The position numbers were made by a program, and so were the translations under genes. The notes beneath the pieces are model-generated. The model was given only the letters and a program-made list of their open reading frames with translations. It did not search any database and was not told where the DNA came from. Of a stretch of DNA of 64,000 nucleotides, positions 33,863-42,625 are shown piece by piece. Within the stretch, counting starts at the first letter, position 1, and the number at the start of each line of letters is the position of its first letter. Where the stretch lies: contig NZ_LNBY01000015.1 of assembly GCF_001542855.1 (NCBI RefSeq), positions 124,001-188,000 on the forward strand. The letters are read 5' to 3'. This DNA comes from Erythrobacter sp. AP23. GTDB taxonomy: Bacteria > Pseudomonadota > Alphaproteobacteria > Sphingomonadales > Sphingomonadaceae.

Positions 33863-35389
33863 ATGAGCGACATGACCGTCATCAGCGAAAACGACCTTAT
33901 CGAGAGCGTCGCCGACGCACTCCAGTATATTTCGTACTACCATCCAATGGATTACATCCGCGCGCTGGGCGATGCTTACGCGGCGGAGAAGGGCCCGGCG
34001 GCGAAGGATGCCATCGCGCAAATCCTCACCAACAGCCGCATGTGCGCCGAGGGTCACCGACCGATCTGCCAGGACACCGGCATCGTCAATGTTTTCGTCC
34101 GATGGGGAATGAACTGTCGCCTTGATAGCGAGCGGTCCTTGCAGGAAGTCGTCGATGAGGGCGTGCGGCGTGCCTACAACCATCCCGACAACAAGCTGCG
34201 CGCCTCGATCTTGGCAGACCCCGCCTTCACCCGCCGCAATACGCGGGACAATACGCCGTCGGTCCTGTCGGTCGAAATGGTACCGGGCAATCGTGTGGAC
34301 GTGGATGTCGCGGCGAAGGGTGGAGGCAGCGAGAACAAGTCGAAGTTCAAGATGATGAACCCCTCCGACAATATCGTCGACTGGGTACTCGAACAGATTC
34401 CGTCGATGGGCGCGGGCTGGTGCCCCCCGGGTATGCTGGGCATCGGCATCGGCGGCACGGCCGAACACTGCATGAAGCTCGCCAAGCTGAGCCTGATGGA
34501 CCCGATCGACATGGGCCAGTTGAAGGAACGCGAGGCACAGAACGATATCGAGCAGCTGCGGATCGACATTTTCGATGCGGTCAATGCTATGGGCGTCGGC
34601 GCACAGGGACTGGGCGGTTTGTCGACCGTGCTCGACGTGAAAATCCTCGACGCCCCCTGCCATGCGGCGGGCAAGCCGGTGGCGATGATCCCCAATTGCG
34701 CCGCCACCCGCCACGCGCATTTTACGCTCGACGGCTCGGGACCGGCCTATCTCGATCCGCCGAAGCTCGACGAATATCCGCAGGTTACCTGGAAACCCGA
34801 CGCGGCCGCCAAACGTGTGAATCTCGATGCGCTCACGCCCGATGAGGTCGCGAGCTGGCAGCATGGCGATCGCCTGCTGCTCTCGGGCAAGATGCTCACC
34901 GGTCGCGACGCGGCGCACAAGCGCATCAAGGATATGCTCGAGGCGGGCGAGGAGCTGCCGGTCGATTTCAAGGGCCGCGCGATCTATTACGTCGGCCCTG
35001 TCGACCCGGTGATGGGCGAAGTCGTCGGACCGGCAGGCCCGACCACTGCCACGCGGATGGACAAGTTCACCGAGATGATGCTCGATCTCGGCCTGCTCGC
35101 CATGATCGGCAAGGCGGAGCGCGGGCACAATGCGGTCGAGGTGATCAGCAAGTTTAGGGTCGCCTATCTGATGGCGACGGGCGGGGCCGCCTATCTCGTC
35201 AGCCGCGCGATCAAGGGCGCCGAAGTCGTGGCCTTCGAGGACCTGGGCATGGAAGCGATCTACGAATTCGAGGTAGAGGATATGCCGGTGACCGTTGCAG
35301 TCGATGCCGCTGGCAACAACGTCCACACGCTTGCGCCCGCCGAGTGGCGCCGCCGAATCGCCGAAGGGGATCTGGAGCTCGCCGAATAG
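33863..35389 (+). CDS. Class I fumarate hydratase ([4Fe-4S])
   Basis: Interconverts fumarate and malate in the TCA cycle with an oxygen-sensitive Fe-S cluster. The 508-residue protein joins the alpha-type domain (RPICQDTGIVNVFVRWGMN, GAGWCPPGMLGIGIGGTAEH) and the beta-type domain (AIYYVGPVDPVMGEVVGPAG, GPTTATRMDKF) in one chain, as in FumA/FumB. Candidate cluster Cys residues lie in CQDTG, the region around GAGWCPPG and PNCAATRHAHF. ATG 33863 is chosen over 33806. A divergent spacer of 151 bases separates it from the tolC unit. Confidence 0.93.
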   Translation: MSDMTVISENDLIESVADALQYISYYHPMDYIRALGDAYAAEKGPAAKDAIAQILTNSRMCAEGHRPICQDTGIVNVFVRWGMNCRLDSERSLQEVVDEGVRRAYNHPDNKLRASILADPAFTRRNTRDNTPSVLSVEMVPGNRVDVDVAAKGGGSENKSKFKMMNPSDNIVDWVLEQIPSMGAGWCPPGMLGIGIGGTAEHCMKLAKLSLMDPIDMGQLKEREAQNDIEQLRIDIFDAVNAMGVGAQGLGGLSTVLDVKILDAPCHAAGKPVAMIPNCAATRHAHFTLDGSGPAYLDPPKLDEYPQVTWKPDAAAKRVNLDALTPDEVASWQHGDRLLLSGKMLTGRDAAHKRIKDMLEAGEELPVDFKGRAIYYVGPVDPVMGEVVGPAGPTTATRMDKFTEMMLDLGLLAMIGKAERGHNAVEVISKFRVAYLMATGGAAYLVSRAIKGAEVVAFEDLGMEAIYEFEVEDMPVTVAVDAAGNNVHTLAPAEWRRRIAEGDLELAE

Positions 35390-35488
35390 CAAGGCTCTCG
35401 ACAAACCGCACAGCCTGTTCGACCGCGGCGCTGGCATTTGCGCGCGCGAATGGGCACATCGCAAACCGTGTCGATTGATGAACGCCCG

Positions 35489-36691
35489 ATGAATCGCGAA
35501 AACGAGCGCCTGCCCGGCAAGATTGTCCTTGCCTCTATGGTGGGCGTCTGGCTGTGCTATTTCCTGCTGATCACGCTGCGCGGCGTGATCGTCGGCCTTG
35601 AATTCCAGGACGAGTTGCTGTGGCGTCGCGCATTGGTGTGCGTCATCGGAGTCGGCGTAACCGGCCTCCTGTGGCTCTTGTTGCGCGCGGTCGAAAACCG
35701 CTCCATGGGAATCAAGATCGCGGTTGCGCTCATTGCCGCGATGCCCGGAGCCATCATGATTGCGCAGGCCAATCGCTGGATTTTCGATTCCATAGAGGCC
35801 AAGGTCGAGCAGCAGATGGGCAAGGAGCGCGGTATTGCGCTGCGTCGCGACGATGCGGGCAATTTGCTGATCGACTTGCCGCGCAAGCAGCTCGACGAGG
35901 AAGTCGAAGAAGCCGGAGAAGCAGCTCCGCAAAGCGTGGTCATCGCCCCGGCGCCCACCCCGCTCGACCAGTGGCGGATGACCTTCGACCTCGCGATCGG
36001 GCGTTATTTCCTGCTGCTCGCGTGGGCGGCCTTGTTTCTTGCCCTTTTGGCCGGCGCGCAGGCGCGCGCGGCGGAACGTCGCGGCGAGCGGTTTCGTACC
36101 GCCGCCAAGGCGGCAGAGCTGCGCTCGCTGCGTTATCAGGTCAATCCGCACTTCCTGTTCAATACGCTCAATTCGCTGTCTGCCCTCGTCATGACCGGGA
36201 AAAGCGAACGCGCCGAGCAGATGATCCAGACCATATCGCGCTTCTACCGCCATAGCCTCGCCGACGATCCGACGGGCGATGTCAGCCTCGAGGACGAAAT
36301 CGACTTGCAGGAACATTACCTCGAGATCGAATCGGTGCGCTTCCCCGAGCGGCTCAAGGTCAAAGTCGACCTTCCCTCGGAGCTGGCAGGGTATAAGGTG
36401 CCCGGCATGATCCTGCAGCCGCTGGTCGAGAATTCGGTCAAATACGGTGTGTCGGCTTCCAGCAAGCCGGTTACGGTCACGATCTCGGCGCGTGAGGAGT
36501 ATGGCCGGCTGGTCCTGACTGTCAGCGATGACGGCCCCGGCACGTCGGGCAAGCACGGCTTCGGTATCGGTCTCGCCAATGTGCGTGACCGGCTCGAGGC
36601 GCGTTTTGGTAATGCTGCGACGATCGTTTCCGGCCCCTCGCTCACCGGCTATGAGACCGAATTGCGCATTCCGATGGTGAAACATGGCTGA
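35489..36691 (+). CDS. LytS/AlgZ-type sensor histidine kinase
   Basis: A 400-residue membrane kinase with four N-terminal hydrophobic segments (about 11-36, 47-67, 75-94 and 171-190). The His_kinase domain carries the phosphoacceptor His221 in LRYQVNPHFLFNTLNSLSAL. The ATPase region has MILQPLVENSVKYGV, VSDDGPG and GFGIGLANVRDRLEARFG. The long loop between helices 3 and 4 (about 95-170) could sense a periplasmic signal. It overlaps the response regulator gene by 8 bases, so it forms a two-component pair. ATG 35489 is preferred over several nearby starts. Confidence 0.9.
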   Translation: MNRENERLPGKIVLASMVGVWLCYFLLITLRGVIVGLEFQDELLWRRALVCVIGVGVTGLLWLLLRAVENRSMGIKIAVALIAAMPGAIMIAQANRWIFDSIEAKVEQQMGKERGIALRRDDAGNLLIDLPRKQLDEEVEEAGEAAPQSVVIAPAPTPLDQWRMTFDLAIGRYFLLLAWAALFLALLAGAQARAAERRGERFRTAAKAAELRSLRYQVNPHFLFNTLNSLSALVMTGKSERAEQMIQTISRFYRHSLADDPTGDVSLEDEIDLQEHYLEIESVRFPERLKVKVDLPSELAGYKVPGMILQPLVENSVKYGVSASSKPVTVTISAREEYGRLVLTVSDDGPGTSGKHGFGIGLANVRDRLEARFGNAATIVSGPSLTGYETELRIPMVKHG

Positions 36692-37436
36692 CGAAGAAGA
36701 GGGCGAAAAGCTAAAGACGCTGATCGTCGACGATGAACCGCTCGCGGTCGAGCGGATGCAGGTCATCTGTTCGAAGATCGGGGAACTGCAGGTCGTCGGG
36801 ACGGCCAGCGATGGGGCACAGGCCCTGCGCCTGGTCGATGCGCTCCAGCCCGACCTGATGCTGCTCGACATGACCATGCCCGAAGTGGACGGCATGTCGG
36901 TCGCCAAGGCGCTGGCCAAGAAATCGCAGCGGCCGGCCGTGGTGTTCGTGACCGCGCACGACAATTATGCGGTCGAAGCCTTCGATCTCGATGCGGTCGA
37001 CTACGTCCTCAAACCGGTCAAGCCCGAGCGGCTCGAGCGTGCCGTATCGCGCGCATTCGCGCGTCGCAGCGACAGCGAACGTTCCGACAGCGCGTGGCTG
37101 GAAGAATTGTGGATCCCGCATCGTTCCGAGCTGATTCGCATCGCGACCTCGGAAGTCGGCCGGATCGATGCGGAGCGCGACTATGTCCGGCTACATGTCG
37201 GCGAAGGCGAAACGGCGAGAACCTATCTGCTGTTGCAGACGATCGCAGGGCTCGAAAAGCGGCTCGACCCGGCCAAATTCATCCGCATCCACCGCTCGAC
37301 CATCCTGCGCAAAGACCGCATTACCGGCTTGCGCCACGATGGCCTCGGCGTGTGGTCGGTCGAATTGGACGATGGCGAAGCCCTGCGGATCGGCCGCACT
37401 TATCTGCCCAAGGTAAAGGCGATGGCGGGGCGCTGA
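36684..37436 (+). CDS. LytTR-type response regulator
   Basis: Cognate regulator of the preceding LytS-type kinase. The 250-residue protein has a receiver domain (acidic pair D16/D17, phosphoacceptor D62 in LLDMTMPEVDG, K110 in DYVLKPVKPERL). It also has a C-terminal LytTR DNA-binding domain (RIDAERDYVRLHVGEGE, KFIRIHRSTILRKDRITGL, LRIGRTYLPKVKAM). Its targets are unknown. The start lies inside the kinase gene by 8 bases. Confidence 0.93.
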   Translation: MADEEEGEKLKTLIVDDEPLAVERMQVICSKIGELQVVGTASDGAQALRLVDALQPDLMLLDMTMPEVDGMSVAKALAKKSQRPAVVFVTAHDNYAVEAFDLDAVDYVLKPVKPERLERAVSRAFARRSDSERSDSAWLEELWIPHRSELIRIATSEVGRIDAERDYVRLHVGEGETARTYLLLQTIAGLEKRLDPAKFIRIHRSTILRKDRITGLRHDGLGVWSVELDDGEALRIGRTYLPKVKAMAGR

Positions 37437-37486
37437 CCGCCGTTAAATTCCTGCCCCAAAAGGAAAATCCGCCAAGCACAAAAGAA

Positions 37487-37520
37487 GACCCCGACCGGGG
37501 GACTGCATCCGGCCGGGGTC
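37487..37520. terminator. Convergent hairpin after the two-component pair
   Basis: A 12-base stem (37487-37498 with 37509-37520, one mismatch) of GACCCCG/CGGGGTC type closes a 10-base loop. It lies in the gap between the convergent lytR-type and urcA-type genes. No T-run follows on either strand, so it may be a weak or bidirectional terminator. Confidence 0.55.
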
Positions 37521-37543
37521 CGTGAGTGGGCGGGCTGGGGGTA

Positions 37544-37837
37544 TCAGCCGCCCAAGCCATCGCTCTTGATGCGGGCCGCGATCTGTGCGCTGGCACTGGC
37601 CTTGGCCTTCTTGTAGCAACTGCGGGCAGCGGTATCGGGGATACGGGTGCCGGTGCGCTGGCGATCGAGCCCGCAAACCGAACGCGCTGCGGATTCGATG
37701 CGCTGTTCGAGGACCTTTTGGCCTGCTTCCGTCGCGAGATTGAGATCGTCATAGGTGACGTTCACCGAGTTGGCGTGAGCGGCGTTGGCGGTCAGGGCAA
37801 GGCCAGCAGCGGCGAGAGTGGCAAGGGTCGTCTTCAT
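37544..37837 (-). CDS. UrcA family exported protein
   Basis: A 97-residue precursor with a signal peptide (LATLAAAGLALTANAAHA-NS). The mature part matches the UrcA pattern: VNVTYDDLNLATEAGQKVLE and an ESAARSVCG ... AARSCYKKA region with two Cys residues that may form a disulfide. The family is named from a uracil-induced Caulobacter gene and its function is unknown. A perfect 6-base inverted repeat (37904-37909 and 37920-37925) lies about 67 bases upstream of its start. Confidence 0.88.
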   Translation of the reverse strand: MKTTLATLAAAGLALTANAAHANSVNVTYDDLNLATEAGQKVLEQRIESAARSVCGLDRQRTGTRIPDTAARSCYKKAKASASAQIAARIKSDGLGG

Positions 37838-37900
37838 AATGTCTTCTCCGGGTCTGCGGCGGGCCCGATCTGTGAGGGGGGAGATGCCCGCCGCACAAAC

Positions 37901-37925
37901 TGTATTACATGGCTACATCTGTAAT
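37901..37925. promoter_or_regulatory. Inverted repeat in the urcA upstream region
   Basis: ATTACA (37904-37909) and TGTAAT (37920-37925) form a perfect inverted repeat with a 10-base spacer. The leading TGTATTACAT matches the start of the motif at 33727. It lies 67 bases upstream of the urcA-type start and 106 bases upstream of the next plus-strand gene, so it could control either. Confidence 0.4.
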
Positions 37926-38031
37926 CGCACGCGCGGTTCGACCGAATGCGGGAAGATTGGACCGGCAGCACCAAACCGGCGACCAATGGCATTTGGCAAT
38001 CGGCGAACGTCGAGCCTACAACACTCGTCCC

Positions 38032-38298
38032 ATGCTCATCGGAATCATCTTCGTACTCGGGATCGCCAATTTCGCGGTCCATAAGGCGGTCATCGAGTCG
38101 AACCATCCCTTGCTCGATACGCTTCCCGCGTCTTTTCGTGCGCGCGGCGGCCGGTTTTCGCTCATTTTCGAGTTCTTCGTCCTGCTTGCTGCCATGCTTC
38201 TGGCAGGCAGCGGCTGGAGGGCTGCCGTTTGGGGCTACGCTATCTATAGCGTGATCAATGGTGTCACTGCCTGGCTCTTGCTCAACCGCCGGATCTGA
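38032..38298 (+). CDS. Small membrane protein, unrecognised
   Basis: An 88-residue protein with membrane segments at about residues 2-17 (LIGIIFVLGIANFAVH), 41-60 (IFEFFVLLAAMLLAGSG) and 64-84 (AVWGYAIYSVINGVTAWLLL). ATG 38032 is chosen because the frame upstream codes a low-quality extension into the regulatory region. No family is recognised. It precedes the lipid-kinase-like gene by 38 bases on the same strand. Confidence 0.65.
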   Translation: MLIGIIFVLGIANFAVHKAVIESNHPLLDTLPASFRARGGRFSLIFEFFVLLAAMLLAGSGWRAAVWGYAIYSVINGVTAWLLLNRRI

Positions 38299-38336
38299 CT
38301 GCGGGAACCGCAACGGTCCATAGACGCTTGGTTGGC

Positions 38337-39191
38337 ATGGGTTCGCTGCGCTCATGGCTGGTCGTCAATTCGCGCAGCGGCGGGAACAGCGATGCCGCGC
38401 GCGACTCGCTCTTGCGTTCGCTCGCCGCGCGCGACCTTTCACCCGAACGGACGTTCGAATTTCCTGCGGAAGAGCTCCCCACCTCCGCCCGCCTTCAGGA
38501 AGGGGACGTCGCTCGCTTGGTCGTTTTTACCGGTGACGGCAGCCTCAATGCGGTAATCGAGGCGGTGTCGGGGTGGGAAGGTCAATTGCTCGTCCTGCCT
38601 GGTGGAACGATGAACCTCTTGAGCGCACGGCTCCACGGCTCCGATACAGGATGCGAGGAGATTCTCGACCGCGTTGCCCGGGGCGCGTTCCGACCCGTCC
38701 GCCCGATGATGGCATGCTGCGAGGCGGGCCGCGCCCATGCCGGTCTGCTGGTTGGACCCGGCACGGCTTGGGCCGAGGTGCGTGAAGCGATGCGCGATTT
38801 CGACGTCGCGGGCCTGGCGAAGGGAGCGGGAGAAGCATTGGCCGAGACCACCAGCGGCTCGCGCGTGCGAATGATCGATCCACCCATCGGCCACGAGGAA
38901 GGCTACCCCCTCATCGAGCTGACCCCGAGCCATCGTGGGATGCAGGCGGATGGCTTCCGTCTCGAGAGCGCGGGAGAATTCCTGCAGCAAAGCTGGGCGG
39001 TCCTGCGGCGCAGGTTTCGCGAGGGCCCGCACGAGCGGCTTGGCCTGCTCGACCGATTGGTCATCGAAAACTGCGCGGGCGAGCGATTGCCCGTCCTAAT
39101 CGATGGTGAGCCGGCCCAGCTCGGATCGCGCGCCGAATTCACGGTAGCTGAATGCCCCGTCGACCTGCTAGCGACTGCCCATGGCTTCTGA
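38337..39191 (+). CDS. Diacylglycerol kinase-catalytic domain (YegS-like) protein
   Basis: A 284-residue protein of the DAGK catalytic/NAD kinase-like superfamily. It has WLVVNSRSGGN, FTGDGSLNAVIEA and LLVLPGGTMNLLSARLHG, which correspond to the nucleotide and catalytic motifs, including the GDG and GGT(M/F)N elements. Members phosphorylate diacylglycerol, sphingosine-like or other lipids; the substrate is unknown. Sphingomonads make glycosphingolipids, so a sphingoid substrate is conceivable but not supported directly. ATG 38337 is chosen over TTG 38328. The 3' end overlaps the metallophosphoesterase by 11 bases. Confidence 0.82.
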   Translation: MGSLRSWLVVNSRSGGNSDAARDSLLRSLAARDLSPERTFEFPAEELPTSARLQEGDVARLVVFTGDGSLNAVIEAVSGWEGQLLVLPGGTMNLLSARLHGSDTGCEEILDRVARGAFRPVRPMMACCEAGRAHAGLLVGPGTAWAEVREAMRDFDVAGLAKGAGEALAETTSGSRVRMIDPPIGHEEGYPLIELTPSHRGMQADGFRLESAGEFLQQSWAVLRRRFREGPHERLGLLDRLVIENCAGERLPVLIDGEPAQLGSRAEFTVAECPVDLLATAHGF

Positions 39192-40041
39192 ACTTCGCCG
39201 GATTTTCCACCTCTCCGACATCCACTTCGGGCTCGAGAACAATCGCGCGCTCGATTGGGTGAAACAGCAAATCGTCGAGAAGCGTCCGGCCGCAGTGGCG
39301 ATTACCGGCGACCTGACCATGCGCGCGCGGCACCGCGAATTCGCGGCGGCAACCGAGTGGATCAATTCGCTGGATGCGCCGGTCACGGTTGAAGTCGGCA
39401 ATCACGACATGCCGTATTTCAATCCGATCGAGCGGTTTTTGGCGCCCTATAAGCGGTTTCGCGGCATGCAGGAGAAAGTAGAAAGGGAACTCGATCTCGG
39501 CGCACTGGCGATTGTGCCGCTCAAGACCGCGGTCCGGATGCAGCCCAGGCTCAATTGGTCGAAGGGCTGGGTCAGCAGTCGCGCGCTCGAGCGCTGCCTG
39601 GCGGCCCTCGATGCATTGCCCAGGGATACACGCGCGCTGGTCGCGGTGCATCACCCCTTGCGCGAAGTCGGGACTCAGGGAACCGCATTGACGAAACATG
39701 GTGGGAAGGCGTTGCGGGAATTGGCCAAGCGCAATGTCGAAGCTGTCCTTTCCGGCCATGTCCATGACGCGTTCGACATTATGGAGGAGACCGAAGAAGG
39801 ACCGGTTCGGATGATCGGCGCCGGAACCCTTTCCCAGCGCACTCGCTCCACGCCGCCGAGCTTCAACGAAATCGAATGGGATGGCACGAAATTGACTGTG
39901 GATGTGCGCAACCTCCAGCATGTCGACACACCGGACATGCAGATCGACGACGTTCCGGAAAACGCGCTGCCGCCCCGCAGCGAGGGCGAGCCGGTCGCTC
40001 CGGTCCGGCAAGTGCCCCGCGTGGATCCCCCGGTCCATTAA
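39181..40041 (+). CDS. Calcineurin-like metallophosphoesterase
   Basis: A 286-residue soluble phosphoesterase with all five metal-site motifs of the family: HLSDIHFG, ITGDLT, VEVGNHDMPYF, VAVHHPL and LSGHVHDAF. The substrate could be a cyclic nucleotide, a nucleotide sugar or a lipid head group. Its 11-base overlap with the lipid-kinase-like gene suggests joint translation and perhaps a shared lipid pathway, but this is inference. Confidence 0.85.
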   Translation: MASELRRIFHLSDIHFGLENNRALDWVKQQIVEKRPAAVAITGDLTMRARHREFAAATEWINSLDAPVTVEVGNHDMPYFNPIERFLAPYKRFRGMQEKVERELDLGALAIVPLKTAVRMQPRLNWSKGWVSSRALERCLAALDALPRDTRALVAVHHPLREVGTQGTALTKHGGKALRELAKRNVEAVLSGHVHDAFDIMEETEEGPVRMIGAGTLSQRTRSTPPSFNEIEWDGTKLTVDVRNLQHVDTPDMQIDDVPENALPPRSEGEPVAPVRQVPRVDPPVH

Positions 40042-40129
40042 CCAGATCGGCTAAGTCCGCTCGGCACGGGTTCGGAAACTTGCTGTCGCTATCTGCTGGT
40101 TCGGCACGTTGCTGACAGGGGGCAATGCG

Positions 40130-40327
40130 GTGGAACTTGTCAAAGCGGCGCCCTTGGGCGCTATTCTTACATTTGTGGTGGCGCTGACGATCGGCTCTCA
40201 AGGATCGGCGGGTGGCCAGCTCGCGATCTTTCGCGCCGAAATCTACCAAGTCGACTTCTGGTGGTCGTGGCCGCTGTTCTTTGCGGGAACGGCGTTGGCC
40301 TGGGGCATTATGCTACTGCAGCGTTAA
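40130..40327 (+). CDS. Small two-helix membrane protein
   Basis: A 65-residue protein with two membrane segments (LGAILTFVVALTIGS and WWSWPLFFAGTALAWGIMLL). GTG 40130 is preferred because AGGGGG precedes it; a TTG at 40109 would add seven residues. It is short and its family is not recognised. Two membrane segments and a ribosome site support translation. Confidence 0.6.
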   Translation: MELVKAAPLGAILTFVVALTIGSQGSAGGQLAIFRAEIYQVDFWWSWPLFFAGTALAWGIMLLQR

Positions 40328-40344
40328 GACGCCGCAAACAGAAA

Positions 40345-40368
40345 GGGCGGCTCCTCGCGGAACCGCCC
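40345..40368 (-). terminator. Terminator of the rplM-rpsI operon
   Basis: Read on the minus strand, GGGCGGTTCC pairs with GGAGCCGCCC (one mismatch) around GCGA and is followed by TTTCTGTTT. It lies 29 bases after the rpsI stop. The structure matches an intrinsic terminator with a short, interrupted T-tract. Confidence 0.7.
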
Positions 40369-40396
40369 CCTCGGTGATCGGATGATCGGGTAAGCC

Positions 40397-40933
40397 TTAA
40401 CGCTTCGAGAACTGGAAGCTGCGGCGTGCCTTGGCGCGGCCGTACTTCTTACGCTCGACCACGCGGCTGTCGCGGGTCAGGAAGCCTGCGGCCTTGACCG
40501 TGCTGCGCAGGGTCGGCTCGTACTTGGCGAGAGCCTGCGAGATACCGTGCTTGACCGCACCGGCCTGGCCTGAAAGGCCGCCGCCGCGGACCGTAGCGAC
40601 GACGTCGTACTGGCCCTGGCGATCGGTAATCGTGAAGGGCTGGTCGATGATCAGGCGCAGCGTCGGACGCGCGAAATAGACTTCCTGGTCCTTGCCGTTG
40701 ACGGTGACCTTGCCGCTGCCCGGCTTGAGCCAGACGCGAGCGGTGGCGTCCTTGCGGCGACCGGTGGCGTAGGCGCGGCCTTCCTTGTCCAGCTCCTGCT
40801 CGCGCAGGGGCACTTCGGCGGTGGCTGCGATATCGGCAGCATCGCCCTGAGGCGCGTCACCGGCGATGTCCTTCAGATCGGCGAGATCCGAGACGGTTTC
40901 GTTCTTGGTTTCGTTCGGCGATTCGGGGGCCAT
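40397..40933 (-). CDS. rpsI: 30S ribosomal protein S9, N-terminally extended
   Basis: The C-terminal 130 residues are canonical S9 ([40 protein letters not shown], tail [17 protein letters not shown], which reaches the P-site tRNA). About 45 additional acidic residues precede it (for example [20 protein letters not shown]), making 178 residues against the usual 130. The extension is open with an ATG start overlapping the rplM stop by one base (TAATG). Such extensions occur in some alphaproteobacteria; its role is unknown. Confidence 0.95.
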   Translation of the reverse strand: MAPESPNETKNETVSDLADLKDIAGDAPQGDAADIAATAEVPLREQELDKEGRAYATGRRKDATARVWLKPGSGKVTVNGKDQEVYFARPTLRLIIDQPFTITDRQGQYDVVATVRGGGLSGQAGAVKHGISQALAKYEPTLRSTVKAAGFLTRDSRVVERKKYGRAKARRSFQFSKR

Positions 40934-41412
40934 TACGCGACAACCTTGTTCTTGCGGTTCATCGAGGCAACGTCGAGCTTTTCGGGCTTCTGGCCGTCAT
41001 AGGGGTGCTCGGTGCCGGCGAATACGTGGAGGGCGCGCATCTGCGCACGGCCGAGAGGGCCGCGCGGGATCATACGCTCGACGGCCTTTTCCAGGACGCG
41101 CTCGGGGAACTTGCCTTCGAGCACCTTGGCCGGAGTGGTTTCCTTGATGCCGCCCGGGTGGCCGGTGTGCTTGTAATACACCTTGTCGTTCAGCTTCTTG
41201 CCGGTGAACTTCACCTTGTCGGCGTTGATGACGACGACATGGTCGCCGCAATCGACGTGCGGGGTGTAGCTCGGCTTGTGCTTGCCGCGCAGGTGGTTGG
41301 CGATGATGGCGGCGAGACGACCGACGACGAGACCATCGGCGTCGATGATGTGCCACTTCTTTTCGACCTCGGCCGGCTTGATCGACCGGGTGGTCTTCGT
41401 AAGAGCCTTCAT
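40933..41412 (-). CDS. rplM: 50S ribosomal protein L13
   Basis: Early 50S assembly protein. The 159-residue sequence includes [50 protein letters not shown] and [20 protein letters not shown]. It is the first gene of the L13-S9 operon, and its stop overlaps the rpsI start. A 168-base upstream gap holds its likely promoter. Confidence 0.98.
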   Translation of the reverse strand: MKALTKTTRSIKPAEVEKKWHIIDADGLVVGRLAAIIANHLRGKHKPSYTPHVDCGDHVVVINADKVKFTGKKLNDKVYYKHTGHPGGIKETTPAKVLEGKFPERVLEKAVERMIPRGPLGRAQMRALHVFAGTEHPYDGQKPEKLDVASMNRKNKVVA

Positions 41413-41505
41413 GGCTGGTTTCCGTTCCTAGTGTTTGTGCCGTGCCCTTGCGTAGCGTCGGCGCCAATCGGCGAATCCGTGCAAACGGACCCGCGAAGCG
41501 CGCGG

Positions 41506-41534
41506 CAAATGGCGTCGAAATGCTCGCCAGTCAA
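41506..41534 (-). promoter_or_regulatory. Possible rplM promoter
   Basis: On the minus strand TTGACT (41534-41529) is followed after 17 bases by CATTTG (41511-41506), about 95 bases before the rplM start. The -35 fits well but the -10 is poor. It lies in the gap between rplM and the next upstream gene on the same strand. Confidence 0.3.
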
Positions 41535-41580
41535 GCATTTCCGCGCCCTCTGAATGGGGTAAAATATAACCCCACCCCTT

Positions 41581-42300
41581 TCAGGCAAGCCTCAGGCGCC
41601 AGGTTTCGCGTGAAAGCCGGCTGTCTTCGCCGATTCGCGTCGTGATCCGGCGTTCGAACAGATCGAGCAATCCGCCGGCTCCCGACCGGGAGGCGAGCCA
41701 GACCGATACCTCGCCAACCATCCCGCCCGGTAGCTCCAGCGTCCGGACGTCATGTGCTTCACCCACCACCGGAAAGAACAGGTCCGCCGGAACGGCGCTG
41801 ATGAACGCCCCCGCCGACTCGGCGAGCCGCGAAAGAAACTGCTTTGCCTGCCGCAGATCCTTTGCGGACTTGCCCGCTTGTTCGAGTATCGCAATTGCCG
41901 TTCGGACCGCGGCTGCCTTGCCTTCCGCCTGCTGTGTCCGGCTGCCGATCAGGCGACCGGCACTATCGAGCAAGGCCGGGAAGGGGCCCGCATCGCGCCG
42001 CTCGCGTTCGATTGCGGCGATAGGTTCGAGATGATCGGGTGCGGCAACCGTCGAGGCGATCTGCTCGCCGGTAACCCGCGTACCGCGCGGACCGGCCTCG
42101 AACTGCCCTTTCCACTCGCGTGTGACGATCAGGCTGGCGCCGCCCGCCAGTCCGCGTTCGAGCTCGCGTCGCAGGATGAACTGTCGCGCCGGGATGACGA
42201 TTCGCCCGGTCGCCCCGACAGGTCCCGCAAGGGCCAAGGTTGGCAATACGACGATCGCGCCCATGTATTTGAGCGCGCCCCGGCGACCGCTTGCTGTCAT
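41581..42300 (-). CDS. Exported protein of unknown function
   Basis: A 239-residue protein with an N-terminal hydrophobic segment after basic residues (KYMGAIVVLPTLALAGPVGA), likely a signal peptide or anchor. A mixed alpha/beta body follows (GRIVIPARQFILRRELERGL, GASLIVTREWKGQFEAGP). Two Trp residues lie near the C-terminus. No domain is recognised. It lies 19 bases downstream of cutA on the same strand, so it may be part of the ctaA-cutA transcript. Confidence 0.65.
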   Translation of the reverse strand: MTASGRRGALKYMGAIVVLPTLALAGPVGATGRIVIPARQFILRRELERGLAGGASLIVTREWKGQFEAGPRGTRVTGEQIASTVAAPDHLEPIAAIERERRDAGPFPALLDSAGRLIGSRTQQAEGKAAAVRTAIAILEQAGKSAKDLRQAKQFLSRLAESAGAFISAVPADLFFPVVGEAHDVRTLELPGGMVGEVSVWLASRSGAGGLLDLFERRITTRIGEDSRLSRETWRLRLA

Positions 42301-42319
42301 GGTTCCCCCGTCCTAGGCG

Positions 42320-42625
42320 CTAAAGTGCGCCAAGCCATTCTCTCGTTGCCGCCCCCGCAGCATCGCAATGCCAACCCATTATTGCGGGCGCTTCATAAGG
42401 GTGCAAGGTTTCGAGACGGGCGACCGCGCGATCGAGCGCTTCGCTGGAGGTCTTCAGCAGGCAGGGGATTTCTTCGCCCTCGTCCATCCGGCCATCCCAC
42501 GCGAAGATCGAGCGTATCGGCGCACCGATATTGATGCAGGCGACAAGGCCCTCCTCGATGAGAGCGCGCCCGACTCTCCCGGCGCTTTCCGCGTCCGGAA
42601 AGGGGCAATAGATCAGCGCGGTCAT
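42320..42625 (-). CDS. cutA: CutA divalent-cation tolerance protein
   Basis: A 101-residue protein with the CutA pattern CPFPDAESAGRVGRALIEEG, LVACINIGAPIRSIFAWDG, EEIPCLLKTSSEA and LHPYEAPAIMGW. CutA trimers are linked with metal tolerance, but the biochemical role is debated. ATG 42625 overlaps the ctaA stop (ATGA). It is one of three genes in the likely ctaA-cutA-unknown unit. Confidence 0.92.
   Translation of the reverse strand: MTALIYCPFPDAESAGRVGRALIEEGLVACINIGAPIRSIFAWDGRMDEGEEIPCLLKTSSEALDRAVARLETLHPYEAPAIMGWHCDAAGAATREWLGAL

Noticed and set aside
33731..36964. A 1077-codon open frame on the minus strand opposite fumarase and the two-component kinase
   Set aside because: It is the mirror of two well-conserved plus-strand genes in GC-rich DNA; its translation has no domain pattern.
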